From positions 8,048,501 to 8,112,500 of the forward strand of contig JAPVLO010000056.1 in the NCBI GenBank assembly GCA_027257055.1: a stretch of DNA of 64,000 bases. Direction: 5' to 3'. Position 1 is the stretch's first letter. Every line of letters starts with the position of its first letter. The position numbers were made by a program, and so were the translations under genes. The DNA comes from Cephalopachus bancanus (taxonomy: Eukaryota; Chordata; Mammalia; Primates; Tarsiidae). Below are positions 63,946-64,000 of the stretch, in pieces. The notes beneath the pieces are model-generated. The model saw nothing but the letters and a program-made list of their open reading frames with translations, had not been told where the DNA came from and ran no database searches.

Positions 63946-64000
63946 TTAATTACTGGTAGTAAGAACCACCACCACCACCACAGATTCAACTAGTATTCAT

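Overview
This window is a primate nuclear genome segment, most likely from a tarsier (Carlito/Tarsius). Two things point there. About a dozen young Alu copies share an unusual set of diagnostic changes: a shortened GGCTCAGCCTGTAATC head, an ACAATAAATCAAAAA linker, CCCAGCAGGTCGAGG in the right arm and a GACTCCAACTC end. There are also four short LTR-derived, poly(A)-tailed insertions that fit the TINE elements described from the Philippine tarsier genome. The ORFs called across the window are almost all shadows of Alus or of exons. No bacterial or viral gene is present.

The one real gene is DOCK7 on the minus strand, seen from the middle of the protein to the stop codon. I place 18 exons plus one 15-nt microexon between 53926 and 2588. 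All have AG acceptors and GT donors, and the phases agree from exon to exon. The spliced frame gives 817 codons and a stop. Exons E1-E7 (53926-38123) encode the helical region before the catalytic domain. E8-E17 (37485-5139) encode the DHR-2 Rac/Cdc42 exchange domain, and E18 (2630-2588) encodes the C-terminal tail. The 3' UTR lies below 2588 and its end is not fixed.

The introns are packed with retroelements. There are about 35 Alu copies, many with readable target-site duplications, several L1 fragments, MIR and L2 relics, DNA transposons (Tigger/pogo, MER2-like, MER5A-like, mariner), dinucleotide microsatellites and four TINEs. The largest intron part (53927 to the window end) holds an old L1 that was broken by three Alus, a mariner and a near-intact HMGN1 processed pseudogene.

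The observations most worth a second look are these. (1) In DHR-2 an STGWE microexon appears to alternate with a 9-nt extension encoding DGK. (2) The TINE copies look like LTR R-region-only transcripts copied by L1 machinery. (3) Two non-adjacent inverted repeats (102 bp at 97% and 58 bp at 95%) and a perfect 34-bp direct repeat are not explained by transposons and look like templated local copying. (4) E2 has a tandem alternative donor. All species and family assignments come from reading the sequence and remembered family features. No alignment or database search was run.
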